Below are positions 14,398 to 22,695 of a stretch of 42,436 bases of DNA, piece after piece; the stretch's first letter is position 1, and each line of letters begins with the position of its first letter. The stretch comes from Zhenhengia yiwuensis. Its GTDB lineage: Bacteria > Bacillota > Clostridia > Lachnospirales > Cellulosilyticaceae. The stretch covers positions 1-42,436 of the forward strand of contig NZ_JACRSY010000028.1 of assembly GCF_014384995.1 (NCBI RefSeq), read 5' to 3'. The notes below the pieces were generated by a model. The model saw only the letters and a list, made by a program, of their open reading frames with translations. It searched no databases and was not told the origin of the DNA. Both the position numbers and the translations under genes were made by a program.

Positions 14398-15564
14398 ATG
14401 TCTGGTTCAATATTTGGCAAACATTTTACAATTTCCACTTTTGGTGAATCCCACGGCCCTGCTATAGGTGTCATTATAGATGGCTGCCCTTCTAATATAC
14501 CTCTTTCAAAGGAAGATATTATGAAGAATATGGTAAGAAGAAAACCAGGTAACGCTAAAATCGCTACCTCTCGCAAAGAAGATGATGACGTAGAAATTTT
14601 ATCTGGCCTCTTTGAGGGTAAAACAACAGGTACCCCTATTTGCCTTATGATTCGCAATACTGATCACCGCTCTCACAACTACGATGCAATTAAAGACATC
14701 TATCGTCCTTCTCATGCCGATTACCCTTATAGTATGAAATACGGCAACCGTGATTATCGTGGTGGTGGACGTTCCTCAGCTCGCGAAACAGCAGCTAGAG
14801 TAGCTGCCGGTAGTATTGCTATGCGCTTTTTAGAGGAAATGGGAATTCATTTTAAAGCGTACACTAAGGCTTTAGGTCCTATCTCTGTATCTGATGAAGA
14901 AATGAATCTTAATGAAATTTCTAATAACCTTCTCTCTATGCCTCATGCGGTAAAAGCTGAGGAGGCTATAAATTATATCGGGCAAATGAAAACTGAAAAA
15001 GACTCTATTGGTGGTGTTATTGAATGCCAAATTACAGGTATGCCTGTAGGTATCGGAGAACCTGTTTTTGATAGACTTGATGCCATTTTAGGACAAGCCA
15101 TTATGAGTATTAATGCCGTTAAAGCTTTTGAAGTAGGTTCTGGCATCGCCTCTGCTCAGATGAAGGGTTCAGAGTACAACGATGCATTCTATACTCACAC
15201 AGCTCCTCAATATGGCGAAAATGGTCATGAATCGCACGGTTTTGTTGGCACACATTATAAGACTACTCCATCTATACATAAACGTACTAATCATTCAGGT
15301 GGTATACTAGGTGGTCTTTCTGACGGTAGTCCTATTGTACTACGTGCTCACTTCAAACCAACACCATCTATTGCACAAACTCAACATACGATCAATACAC
15401 ATTTAGAAAACGTAGATATTGCTATTGAAGGGCGCCATGACCCTACAGTAGTAGCACGTGCAGTTGTGGTCGTAGAAGCAATGGCCGCTCTTGCCATTGC
15501 TGACTTATTACTTCAAGGCGCAACCTCTAAACTCGAACAGGTTAAAGCCGCTTATTGCAAATAA
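14398..15564 (+). CDS. aroC: Chorismate synthase
   Basis: 388 residues, typical size. It converts EPSP to chorismate with reduced FMN as cofactor, the last shikimate step. Signatures are GSIFGKHFTISTFGESHGPAIGVIIDGCP at the start, RPSHADYPYSMKYGNRDYRGGGRSSARETAARVAAGSIA (the signature with FMN/substrate contacts), and GGLSDGSPIVLRAHFKPTPSI. Single gene, divergent from tgt with its own promoter, and closed by a strong palindromic terminator. No other aromatic-pathway gene lies nearby. Confidence 0.97.
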   Translation: MSGSIFGKHFTISTFGESHGPAIGVIIDGCPSNIPLSKEDIMKNMVRRKPGNAKIATSRKEDDDVEILSGLFEGKTTGTPICLMIRNTDHRSHNYDAIKDIYRPSHADYPYSMKYGNRDYRGGGRSSARETAARVAAGSIAMRFLEEMGIHFKAYTKALGPISVSDEEMNLNEISNNLLSMPHAVKAEEAINYIGQMKTEKDSIGGVIECQITGMPVGIGEPVFDRLDAILGQAIMSINAVKAFEVGSGIASAQMKGSEYNDAFYTHTAPQYGENGHESHGFVGTHYKTTPSIHKRTNHSGGILGGLSDGSPIVLRAHFKPTPSIAQTQHTINTHLENVDIAIEGRHDPTVVARAVVVVEAMAALAIADLLLQGATSKLEQVKAAYCK

Positions 15565-15566
15565 AA

Positions 15567-15589
15567 GGTGAGGACTACTAGTCCTCACC
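15567..15589. terminator. Bidirectional terminator between aroC and the YdjM-like gene
   Basis: GGTGAGGACTA / TAGTCCTCACC, an 11-bp perfect stem with a 1-base centre (so the real loop is larger), flanked by AAAA on one side and TTTTATTT on the other. It serves both convergent genes. Confidence 0.85.
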
Positions 15590-15595
15590 TTTTAT

Positions 15596-16066
15596 TTATA
15601 TCCTAATCATTACTACACTTATAATGATAAGTAATACGGTAACAATATATTCTCCTGTATCTCCTGTGTGTATCTTTCCTATTTTATATTTTTCCTTAGT
15701 AAAAGGATAAAGTAAGGGAACTCCTGTTGGATTAAGTATATCTAATATTAAATGTGATAGGTATCCTAACAAACTCCCTAATGCTAGGAAGTTTATACCA
15801 AAAGGTAGTGTGAGTACTGCCCATAAAAGTATGGCAGCAAATAAACTATGTGTAGCTTTTCTATGCCCTAGTTTCCGAAAAGGATAATGCAATATAACGG
15901 TCTTGCTACTAATCCAGCTTTTAGGATGATCTAAATCTGGTAAAAGCGAACCCACTATAGCACTTCCATAATAATAAACTAATTCTATTCCTTCTATAGG
16001 AATAAGATATTCATTAATGGCTATGGCCAGGGCCACTCCACCTATAATGTGCGTCTTGTAAGTCAT
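15596..16066 (-). CDS. YdjM-type membrane-bound metal-dependent hydrolase
   Basis: 156 residues from the ATG at 16066, set by AAAGGAG 8 bases before; an ATG 39 bases upstream lacks such a site. Opens with MTYKTHIIGGVALAIAIN and has GSLLPDLDHPKSWISSK and RKATHSLFAAI in the middle, then LSHLILDILNPTGVPLLYPFTK. The H..G, PDLDHP, H(R/S)..H and H..LD..T..G blocks are the metal-ligand pattern of YdjM/YvsG (DUF457) proteins. Four membrane segments are likely. Relatives have been linked to envelope and SOS phenotypes, but no reaction is established. Confidence 0.85.
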   Translation of the reverse strand: MTYKTHIIGGVALAIAINEYLIPIEGIELVYYYGSAIVGSLLPDLDHPKSWISSKTVILHYPFRKLGHRKATHSLFAAILLWAVLTLPFGINFLALGSLLGYLSHLILDILNPTGVPLLYPFTKEKYKIGKIHTGDTGEYIVTVLLIIISVVMIRI

Positions 16067-16151
16067 GTGGATCACTCCTTTTTGGAGTATTATATGCGGC
16101 CGCAAACTTGTCCCATACTACTTCTAATGATTACATATTCTTCTTAAAATT

Positions 16152-16928
16152 TCATAAGCATCTCTCTTTAATAACTTTAAGTACACTCCCCTCATCTAAA
16201 CTATATTTGCCATAAGCTTTCATTTCCTCTGGTGCATGCTCCATAACATAACTCTCCTCTGCTTCAGCAAGCATAGATACATCATTGAAGTAATCTCCGA
16301 AGGCCATGCAGTTTTCTTTTTCAATTATTAACTGCTCTTTTAGCATTTTAACAGCCATGCCCTTGCTTGTATATAGGCTTCCAATATCTACCCAATTACG
16401 CCCTGATACAGTAATGGAGAAATCTTCTCCCCACTTTTCCCTAAGCCAAGTTTCAAACTCCTTTGTAATACCATCTTTATTATAAAGTGCTAGCTTAATA
16501 ATGGATGCCTCAATAAGACTTTGGTCCTGTACATAACTTAAGCTATAATAATATTTAGAAACCTCTTCATGAAAAGCCTTATCTTTTGTTATTTTATAAG
16601 CAGTATCTTCACATGAAATAATCATCTCTATATTTTCTAGCCTTTTAACTTCTTCTATAACCTCTCTAGCTTTCTCCTGCTCTAAGTACGTCACACCGAC
16701 ACATTTACCTTTATGTTTAATAAGTGCTCCATTATCTGCAATAACATAAATTTTATCTAAAACAGATTTAAAGTCATTCTCTACTGTAGCACATTGTCTT
16801 CCCGTAGCTACAGCAAAATGAATATTCTTCTTCTCTAAATCCTCTATAACAGTAAAGGCTTCTTCTGGTATTTGCCCCTTGTTATCCGCTAGTGTTCCAT
16901 CTAAGTCAGAAATAATTAGCTTAATCAT
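16152..16928 (-). CDS. Cof-type HAD-family sugar-phosphate/flavin phosphatase
   Basis: 258 residues. HAD motif I is ISDLDGTLADN (nucleophile Asp9 and acid Asp11), motif II is in FAVATGRQ, motif III is the Lys in YTSKGMAVKML, and motif IV is FGDYFNDVSMLAEAE. The C2-type cap lies between motifs II and III. Cof-type enzymes hydrolyse sugar phosphates, pyridoxal phosphate or FMN with loose specificity, so the substrate cannot be predicted. CGAGGTGAG precedes the ATG. It stands alone on the minus strand. Confidence 0.9.
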   Translation of the reverse strand: MIKLIISDLDGTLADNKGQIPEEAFTVIEDLEKKNIHFAVATGRQCATVENDFKSVLDKIYVIADNGALIKHKGKCVGVTYLEQEKAREVIEEVKRLENIEMIISCEDTAYKITKDKAFHEEVSKYYYSLSYVQDQSLIEASIIKLALYNKDGITKEFETWLREKWGEDFSITVSGRNWVDIGSLYTSKGMAVKMLKEQLIIEKENCMAFGDYFNDVSMLAEAEESYVMEHAPEEMKAYGKYSLDEGSVLKVIKERCL

Positions 16929-17039
16929 CTGCTCACCTCGTTTGCATCATTATCTTTTTTTATTCTATATGCTTCACTTGTATTTTTCTAGTTTTTTATT
17001 AAATAGGGAAGTCCTACTTTCTTGTACAATAATCCTTTG

Positions 17040-17067
17040 CTATAATGTGGATAATGTAATAAGGAGG
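17040..17067 (+). promoter_or_regulatory. Extended -10 and ribosome binding site of the YiiX-like gene
   Basis: TGCTATAAT (extended -10, TATAAT at 17040-17045) with no strong -35, followed by AAGGAGG just before the ATG at 17075. Confidence 0.5.
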
Positions 17068-17074
17068 CTCCTTT

Positions 17075-17911
17075 ATGAAAAAATTAAAACGATCATTTAT
17101 AATAGTTGGCAGTATTTTAGGTATTGCTATACTTATTTATATCTTATTAGGCTTTCATGCAAGAAGTAATATGTTTTTTGTGCCTGAAGTAGCGTATGTA
17201 GACCTTATGCCTATTCTTAAACAAACGAGCTTCTCGGAAGAAGATTATAATACTTTGTATCATCAAACCGGCCTTGCTGCCCCTATGATTGATATACTAA
17301 AAAAAGAACCAGATTTTGAAGAGACTATTCTCCGCTTCCAAACCAAGTATCTTAACTCTCCTCGTATTGTCAAGACAGCCATGACTCCTGTAACTAATAT
17401 CGATGTTGTCCAAGATGAAACAGGCAAACAAGTTGCAGCCTTTGAACTAGCACCTTATGATAACGGCTATATCTTCCTCACTAAATCTACTTATACTTAT
17501 AACTGGCGCCACGGCCATGCTGGTATCGTTATTGACAAAGTACGTGGTAAAGTGCTGGAATCCTTAGAACCATTTACCGTAAGCATGGAACAAAATGCTT
17601 CTAAGTGGACTTTATATCCAACTTTTAAGATGATGCGTCTTAAAGATACTGACCAAGATCAATTAGATGAAATTGCACGCTATGCTACTGAAAATATGCA
17701 AGGTATTCCTTATAATATTTTAGCTATGAAAAATAATAAGCCTGTTCCATCTAGCACACATTGTTCACATATTGTATGGCATACCTTCAATCAGTTTGGT
17801 ATTGACCTTGATAGTTCTGGTGGTATTTTTGTTTCCCCTGGAGATATAGGACGTAGCCCATATCTTGAAACTTTACAAATTTACGGCTTTAATCCAGATA
17901 AGGATTGGTAA
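17075..17911 (+). CDS. YiiX/YebB-like permuted NlpC/P60 cysteine hydrolase
   Basis: 278 residues. An N-terminal membrane helix (~8-26) anchors the protein. The C-terminal half has NWRHGHAGIVIDKVRGKVLES with His146/His148 and, much later, SSTHCSHIVWHTFNQFGIDLDSSGG with Cys230. In YiiX/LRAT-like permuted NlpC/P60 proteins the His comes before the Cys, which is the order here. Such enzymes act on amide or ester bonds of peptides or lipids. The block GIPYNILAMKNNKPVPSS before the Cys also fits ('g..Y......' loop). It is followed at 1 base by the next gene, so the two proteins probably work together. The substrate is unknown. Confidence 0.75.
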   Translation: MKKLKRSFIIVGSILGIAILIYILLGFHARSNMFFVPEVAYVDLMPILKQTSFSEEDYNTLYHQTGLAAPMIDILKKEPDFEETILRFQTKYLNSPRIVKTAMTPVTNIDVVQDETGKQVAAFELAPYDNGYIFLTKSTYTYNWRHGHAGIVIDKVRGKVLESLEPFTVSMEQNASKWTLYPTFKMMRLKDTDQDQLDEIARYATENMQGIPYNILAMKNNKPVPSSTHCSHIVWHTFNQFGIDLDSSGGIFVSPGDIGRSPYLETLQIYGFNPDKDW

Positions 17912-17912
17912 T

Positions 17913-18926
17913 ATGAAAAATAAAATTTTTATTTTTTTTCTGGTTTTGGCTGGAGTTATCCTCAGCCTTTTTTCTTTTAAGGATGACTTATACACAGAAT
18001 TAATCGTAAATACACATAATAATGTGGATTTTACTGATATTTATATTATTTACTCAAATATTAACTACACTAAAATTAAGAGCTATACCTTGACTTCCTC
18101 AAAGCCAAAAGTTTCTAATAAAACCTTTGTACCCTATAGCGAAGGCTTTATACCTAATGCTGCTTATAGGCAGTATAAAAAGGCTTTTCTCAAAAACAAT
18201 GAGGACTTCTCCATGATGTTCCAAGACTATTATGAGTCAGGAGACTTTGTGTATTTTGCCTTTCCTGGTGACTTAAGCTCATTTCGTGTATTAAACCGTA
18301 CAACGGATGAAATTAAACAGCTGATTATAGATGAGTCTACCCACCTCAGTCCTATGTACGTGTCTCATATGCAGCAAGTAGGTGACCAACTTATTATTCT
18401 TGCTGGTCAGGCCCATGCTTATAATGCACTTATTTATACTGTGGATTTACCTACACTAAAAGTGACAAGTTCTAAGCAATTAGGAACTCACCCCTCTGCT
18501 TTAGGTGGCACCCATTTTACACTTACATCAGATGGCATAGCTCTTTTTATAGCTGGAGACAAACTTCAAGTTTATAATCCTTTTACTGATGTAGAGTCTT
18601 TTATTCCTCTACCTTTTACAACAACAGGAGTCATAAGTCAAGCACATACTACTTTAGTATATGGTGAGCAAGATGGCGTATTATATACGAGTGTATTAGA
18701 TGAATCTTTTAATCTCTCACCTATGCATACCACTCGTTTCCCCTCCTCTTCTTGTAAGTTGATTGACCTAAGTATTAAAGGGGATACACTTTTTATTGCT
18801 ACTGTAGATCCTTTAGGCCTACGCTTTAGAAATTATATTTCTGGCTATAACTTATCAACTGGTCAGCTTACCTACTGCTTAGGCATTGAAGATGCTTCTC
18901 CTTTAATACTTATGGCAATAGAATAG
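17913..18926 (+). CDS. Anchored or secreted protein, possible beta-propeller
   Basis: 337 residues from the ATG at 17913, one base after the stop of the YiiX-like gene; an in-frame ATG 48 bases earlier lies inside that gene. The N-terminal helix (MKNKIFIFFLVLAGVILSLFSF) is a signal or anchor. The rest is rich in short strand-turn repeats (QLIILAGQAHAYNALIYTVDLPTLKV, GIALFIAGDKLQVYNPFTDVESF, DTLFIATVDPLGLRFRNYISGYNLSTGQL) as in beta-propeller repeats. I do not recognise a family. Operon position suggests it serves the cysteine hydrolase outside the membrane, for example as a binding partner. Confidence 0.65.
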   Translation: MKNKIFIFFLVLAGVILSLFSFKDDLYTELIVNTHNNVDFTDIYIIYSNINYTKIKSYTLTSSKPKVSNKTFVPYSEGFIPNAAYRQYKKAFLKNNEDFSMMFQDYYESGDFVYFAFPGDLSSFRVLNRTTDEIKQLIIDESTHLSPMYVSHMQQVGDQLIILAGQAHAYNALIYTVDLPTLKVTSSKQLGTHPSALGGTHFTLTSDGIALFIAGDKLQVYNPFTDVESFIPLPFTTTGVISQAHTTLVYGEQDGVLYTSVLDESFNLSPMHTTRFPSSSCKLIDLSIKGDTLFIATVDPLGLRFRNYISGYNLSTGQLTYCLGIEDASPLILMAIE

Positions 18927-18947
18927 CATTTCTAATGCATCAAAAAA

Positions 18948-18963
18948 GGCCGCTATGCGGCCC
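18948..18963. terminator. Bidirectional terminator between the propeller gene and uppP
   Basis: GGCCGC-TATG-CGGCC stem with AAAAAA on the left and TTTTTT on the right; serves both convergent genes. Confidence 0.85.
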
Positions 18964-18970
18964 TTTTTTA

Positions 18971-19795
18971 TTATCTCATTAAGAAATAAGCAAGTACAAT
19001 AATACCTAATACAATACGATAGTATCCGAAAGCTTTAAAGTCATGTTTCTTAATATAACCCATTAAGAATTTAATAGCTAAAACAGAAACAATAAAGGCT
19101 ACAAACATCCCTACAAGTAGAATGGTTAATTCACTTGCTGTAAATGCTAAACCAAATTTTAATAGTTTTAATAAACTTGCTCCAACCATTACAGGTATAG
19201 CTAAGAAGAATGTAAATTCAGCTGCTACAAAACGTGATGTACCAATTAAAATGGCTCCAATAATGGTTGCACCTGAACGTGATGTACCTGGAATTAAGGC
19301 AAGTACTTGGAATAAACCAATCATCAAGGCTGTTTTATAAGTTAAGGCTTCAAGTGTCTCAACTTTAGGTACTCTATTCTTATTACGATTTTCGACAATA
19401 ATGAAGAGTATTCCATAAATAATAAGCATTAAAGCAACTGTTTGGTAATTGTAGAAAATAGCATTTAACATATCATCAAATAATAAACCAATCACTGCTG
19501 CTGGAAGTGCTGCTACAATTACTTTAAACCATAAATCAAAAATATCCTTTTTAATTTCTAGTTTCTTATCTTTCAAAGAAAATGGGAAAAGCTTATTCCA
19601 GAACAGAACAACTACTGCCATAATGGCACCAAGCTGAACTACTACAAAAAACATTTCTTTAAAAGCATCAGATGTATTTAACTGAATAAATTCATCTGCT
19701 AAAATCATATGACCTGTACTACTAATTGGAAGCCACTCTGTAATCCCCTCAATAATTCCAAGAATAATGGCTTTTAAAATTTCTATAAATTCCAT
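18971..19795 (-). CDS. uppP: Undecaprenyl-diphosphatase
   Basis: 274 residues from the ATG at 19795, placed behind AAGGAAG; an earlier in-frame ATG at 19849 has no site. It removes a phosphate from C55-PP to regenerate the lipid carrier for peptidoglycan and other wall polymers, in the membrane. BacA-family motifs are intact: GIIEGITEWLPISSTGHMIL near the start and LIPGTSRSGATIIGA in the second half, with eight membrane helices. It confers some bacitracin tolerance in relatives. Single gene. Confidence 0.96.
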   Translation of the reverse strand: MEFIEILKAIILGIIEGITEWLPISSTGHMILADEFIQLNTSDAFKEMFFVVVQLGAIMAVVVLFWNKLFPFSLKDKKLEIKKDIFDLWFKVIVAALPAAVIGLLFDDMLNAIFYNYQTVALMLIIYGILFIIVENRNKNRVPKVETLEALTYKTALMIGLFQVLALIPGTSRSGATIIGAILIGTSRFVAAEFTFFLAIPVMVGASLLKLLKFGLAFTASELTILLVGMFVAFIVSVLAIKFLMGYIKKHDFKAFGYYRIVLGIIVLAYFLMR

Positions 19796-19893
19796 TTTGT
19801 TTTCCTTCCTTACTTCAATCTCTGTTTTATTAAAATAAAACACATACAAGTAGTATAATATATAAGTTGCTTTATGAAAATATTATCTTATGT

Positions 19894-20625
19894 CTATTTA
19901 AATACAATCTTACTTGTCCAATAAGTAATGGCACCATCAGGACTTACTCCTTGTATAATGGTATTACCTTCTTCATCTAGACCCCTTACTACTTTTGCAA
20001 TGTCCCCTTCTACAAGAGATGTTGTGTAGTTAGTCTGGATACTTTCAATAATCTTTTCATCATACTCACTGCAATCTAACATATCTGTTGCCCATCTTAC
20101 ATAATGTGCATTGTTCATATGTCTATTAATATCAATTTCGCCGCTACGTACTCTTCTTGTATCCTCTTTTATTACTTCTACAGGCGCTTTCAATTTAGGA
20201 AGTGATTCACCTTCATAAAGCCAATTTAAAAGACTTGCAACCTCTGGCATATTCTTCACTCTTAATGGTCTATGTGTTTTAAAATCCATTAAGATATAAT
20301 AGCCTATAATATAGCCAATCTGTCTATCTTCTGTATCAAAAATATCAAAGCGTCTCACTGCAAAAGGCCCTTCAAGTCCTACTGGATAAGTTTCAAGACG
20401 AATATAGTCTTGCCATTTTGGATAAGTATCTAAATGCATCTTTGCTCTTGATACAATCCAGTAAGCTTTCTGGTCTTCATCTGTTGTAAAATCTATCCCA
20501 AGTGATAAAGCATGTTCTCCACTTACTTCCTGCATGAAATCTACCAGAGCATTCATGCGTAGGTTATAGTTAAAATCCGTATCTCTAAAATTAATTTTAA
20601 AGTTCTTACTGTATTTAGTTATCAT
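19894..20625 (-). CDS. Acyl-ACP thioesterase (FatA-like)
   Basis: 243 residues, two tandem hotdog folds. The N-terminal domain begins FKINFRDTDFNYNLRMNALVDFMQEVSGEHALSLGID. The C-terminal domain carries DINRHMNNAHYVRWATDML, the N-x-H type catalytic block of the family. It releases free fatty acids from acyl-ACP. The gene lies 16 bases downstream of the SDR gene on the same strand, so they are probably cotranscribed. Chain-length specificity cannot be read from the sequence. AGAGGAGGG precedes the ATG. Confidence 0.9.
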   Translation of the reverse strand: MITKYSKNFKINFRDTDFNYNLRMNALVDFMQEVSGEHALSLGIDFTTDEDQKAYWIVSRAKMHLDTYPKWQDYIRLETYPVGLEGPFAVRRFDIFDTEDRQIGYIIGYYILMDFKTHRPLRVKNMPEVASLLNWLYEGESLPKLKAPVEVIKEDTRRVRSGEIDINRHMNNAHYVRWATDMLDCSEYDEKIIESIQTNYTTSLVEGDIAKVVRGLDEEGNTIIQGVSPDGAITYWTSKIVFK

Positions 20626-20641
20626 CTAGCTCCCTCCTCTT

Positions 20642-21418
20642 TTATTTCTTTTGCGTACTACGTACAAGCTTTGTAGTAATGCTAAGTGGTAAAATAGACA
20701 TAGCTAAGCATGCCAGCTTATTCGTCCAGCCAGGTATAATAACTGCCTTATGCTTTTTCATCCCTTTATAAGCGACTTTTGCCACAGCTTCTGGTGTCAT
20801 AGCTGTAAATTTAGCTAGACCAGACTTTTGCATATGAGCCTTCTCTATAAAGGCTGTCTTAGTCGGTCCAGGGCATAAGGTACTTATATAAATTCCTTCA
20901 GCTTTCCACTCATCTCTAAGAGCCATAGATAAAGATAATACATACGCCTTTGATGCATAATAGACTGCCATATAAGGACCTGGTGCAAAGGCAGCCGTTG
21001 AAGCTACCTGAAGTACACAGGCTTCTGCTTTCAAATAAGGCTTAATCCGTTTAATCAAATATGTAAAGCCTTTTATGTTCGTATCAATCACACTTAAATC
21101 ATACTCTGCTTCTACATGACTAAAGAGCCCATATACCCCTATTCCTGCATTGTTTATAAATACATCTATTTTTAAAGCTTGTCCATCTAAAGCCTCTACT
21201 AAACACTCTATTTCACCTATCTGCGTTAAATCTACACTAAAAACATGTATTTTTTTATTATACGCCTGTATAAGTATATTTTGCAATTCTACAAGTTTAT
21301 TTTTATTACGTGCTACCAAGATTAAATGGTAACCCTCCTCGGCTAATAAATAGGTCATTGCCTTACCAATTCCACTTGTTGCACCTGTAATAAGTGCATA
21401 TTTTTCTTGTTGATTCAT
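20642..21418 (-). CDS. SDR-family NAD(P)-dependent oxidoreductase
   Basis: 258 residues from the ATG at 21418, with GGGAG at better distance than for the GTG one codon earlier. Classical short-chain dehydrogenase motifs: cofactor loop ITGATSGIGKAM, NNAG in FINNAGIGVYG, catalytic Ser in QVASTAAF, Tyr and Lys in YYASKAY, and the PG motif in TLCPGPTKTAF. It sits upstream of an acyl-ACP thioesterase, which hints at fatty-acid or aldehyde/alcohol metabolism, but the substrate is open. A C-terminal hydrophobic stretch may bring it to the membrane. Confidence 0.88.
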   Translation of the reverse strand: MNQQEKYALITGATSGIGKAMTYLLAEEGYHLILVARNKNKLVELQNILIQAYNKKIHVFSVDLTQIGEIECLVEALDGQALKIDVFINNAGIGVYGLFSHVEAEYDLSVIDTNIKGFTYLIKRIKPYLKAEACVLQVASTAAFAPGPYMAVYYASKAYVLSLSMALRDEWKAEGIYISTLCPGPTKTAFIEKAHMQKSGLAKFTAMTPEAVAKVAYKGMKKHKAVIIPGWTNKLACLAMSILPLSITTKLVRSTQKK

Positions 21419-21786
21419 CACGTTCTCCCTACTTTATTAGGTGAAATGATTTCATGCCACCCATTCTTTAATCTTGAACTTCTAGCTCAAACATTTTATT
21501 TTCAGCCACCCTCTGCTTTCTTATAGCTTTATAGTACGCCTTCATATCTATGTATAACGTGTCGAACTAATTGATGCAAGCCCTTATAACTTCTTTCTCT
21601 CTTTTCTTATAGGCTTAATATCGGGTCCAATACCTCTCCACCCTCATGCTCCACTAACAAAAATCGCAGGATTGAGAAGCTTTTTATGATGGCTACACTT
21701 AAAGAAGAGGATGTTAGCTCTAAACACTAAGGGTATAACATTTTTTATCTTTTTCAAAAAATATCATAGGCTATTTTTTAAAAAAT
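21419..21786. other. Long intergenic stretch, possible coding remnant
   Basis: No long frame on either strand. On the minus strand around 21470-21560 a short frame (MKAYYKAIRKQRVAENKMFELEVQD) looks protein-like but lacks a ribosome binding site, and the preceding bases carry stops in all frames. It could be a decayed gene between the SDR and TSUP genes, or chance. Confidence 0.3.
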
Positions 21787-21834
21787 TTGACATAATCAAT
21801 AATACATAATAATATATTTTTAGACAATATATTA
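21787..21834 (+). promoter_or_regulatory. TSUP promoter with overlapping inverted repeat
   Basis: TTGACA (21787-21792), 17-base spacer, TAATAT (21810-21815). TAATATATT (21810-21818) is repeated inverted as AATATATTA (21826-21834), 7 bases apart, covering the -10 and start point, as a repressor operator would. Confidence 0.65.
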
Positions 21835-21855
21835 ATAATGTGAGGTAGTATAATT

Positions 21856-22644
21856 ATGTATGTCATTTATTTTCTCATTTGTTTAGGGGCATCTATACTA
21901 GGTGCTATCAGTGGTATCGGTGGTGGTGTTATTATCAAACCTGTACTAGATTCTCTAGGAACACTTAATGTTTCAACCATTAGTTTCCTATCAGGATGTA
22001 CAGTTCTTTCAATGACAACCATGACACTTTACCGTAACAGGCATTCTGAAGTAAAAATTGATAAAAAGAAAGGAACAATACTAGCTATTGGTGCTGCTAT
22101 CGGTGGATTACTTGGTAAACAAATCTTTGATATAGTTAAAACACTTAGTGGAAATCCGGAAATGGCTGGTGCTGTACAATCTTTCTTATTAGCTATCATT
22201 ACTTTTGGAATTTTAATCTTTACACTTAAAAAAGCTAAAATTCGTCCACTTCAAGTAGAAGGTATGATAATGCCTCTTATAATCGGATTTAGTTTAGGTA
22301 CTATTTCTTCTTTCTTAGGTATAGGTGGTGGGCCAATTAACCTTGCTGTACTTTACCTATTTTTTGCAATGGATAGTAAAACTGCTGCACTTAACTCAAT
22401 TTACATCATCTTCTTCTCACAAGCAGCAAGTATTCTTCAAACACTCTTTAAAGGTGCTGTACCTGAATTTGAATGGTCTGTATTCTTTATGATGATTGCA
22501 GGTGGTATTATTGGTGGAACAGTAGGCCCTGTTATTTCTAAAAAACTTTCTCTCAAAGGTGTAGATAAAATTTATCTTGCTATGGTTGTAGGTATCATTT
22601 TAATTAGTATTTACAATGGCATAAACTATTTAGGAATTATTTAA
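21856..22644 (+). CDS. TSUP (TauE/SafE) family transporter
   Basis: 262 residues with about eight membrane helices in two related halves. The N-terminal half opens with GASILGAISGIGGGVIIKPVLDSLG and the C-terminal half with GTISSFLGIGGGPINLAVLYLFF; the glycine-rich loops repeated in both halves are the TSUP mark. These carriers export or import sulfur-containing anions (sulfite, sulfonates, thiosulfate) or other organic acids. The DUF1847 gene follows after 51 bases on the same strand, so a shared role is likely. The ion moved is unknown. Confidence 0.9.
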   Translation: MYVIYFLICLGASILGAISGIGGGVIIKPVLDSLGTLNVSTISFLSGCTVLSMTTMTLYRNRHSEVKIDKKKGTILAIGAAIGGLLGKQIFDIVKTLSGNPEMAGAVQSFLLAIITFGILIFTLKKAKIRPLQVEGMIMPLIIGFSLGTISSFLGIGGGPINLAVLYLFFAMDSKTAALNSIYIIFFSQAASILQTLFKGAVPEFEWSVFFMMIAGGIIGGTVGPVISKKLSLKGVDKIYLAMVVGIILISIYNGINYLGII

Positions 22645-22695
22645 TTTAAAAATTGTTTAATTTAAACTTTATTTCATTATAGAAAGGGATACACT

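Noticed and set aside
16095..16102. GCGGCCGC 8-mer at a gene start
   Set aside because: A chance palindrome in the upstream untranslated region of a YdjM-like gene; no sign of a vector or joining site.
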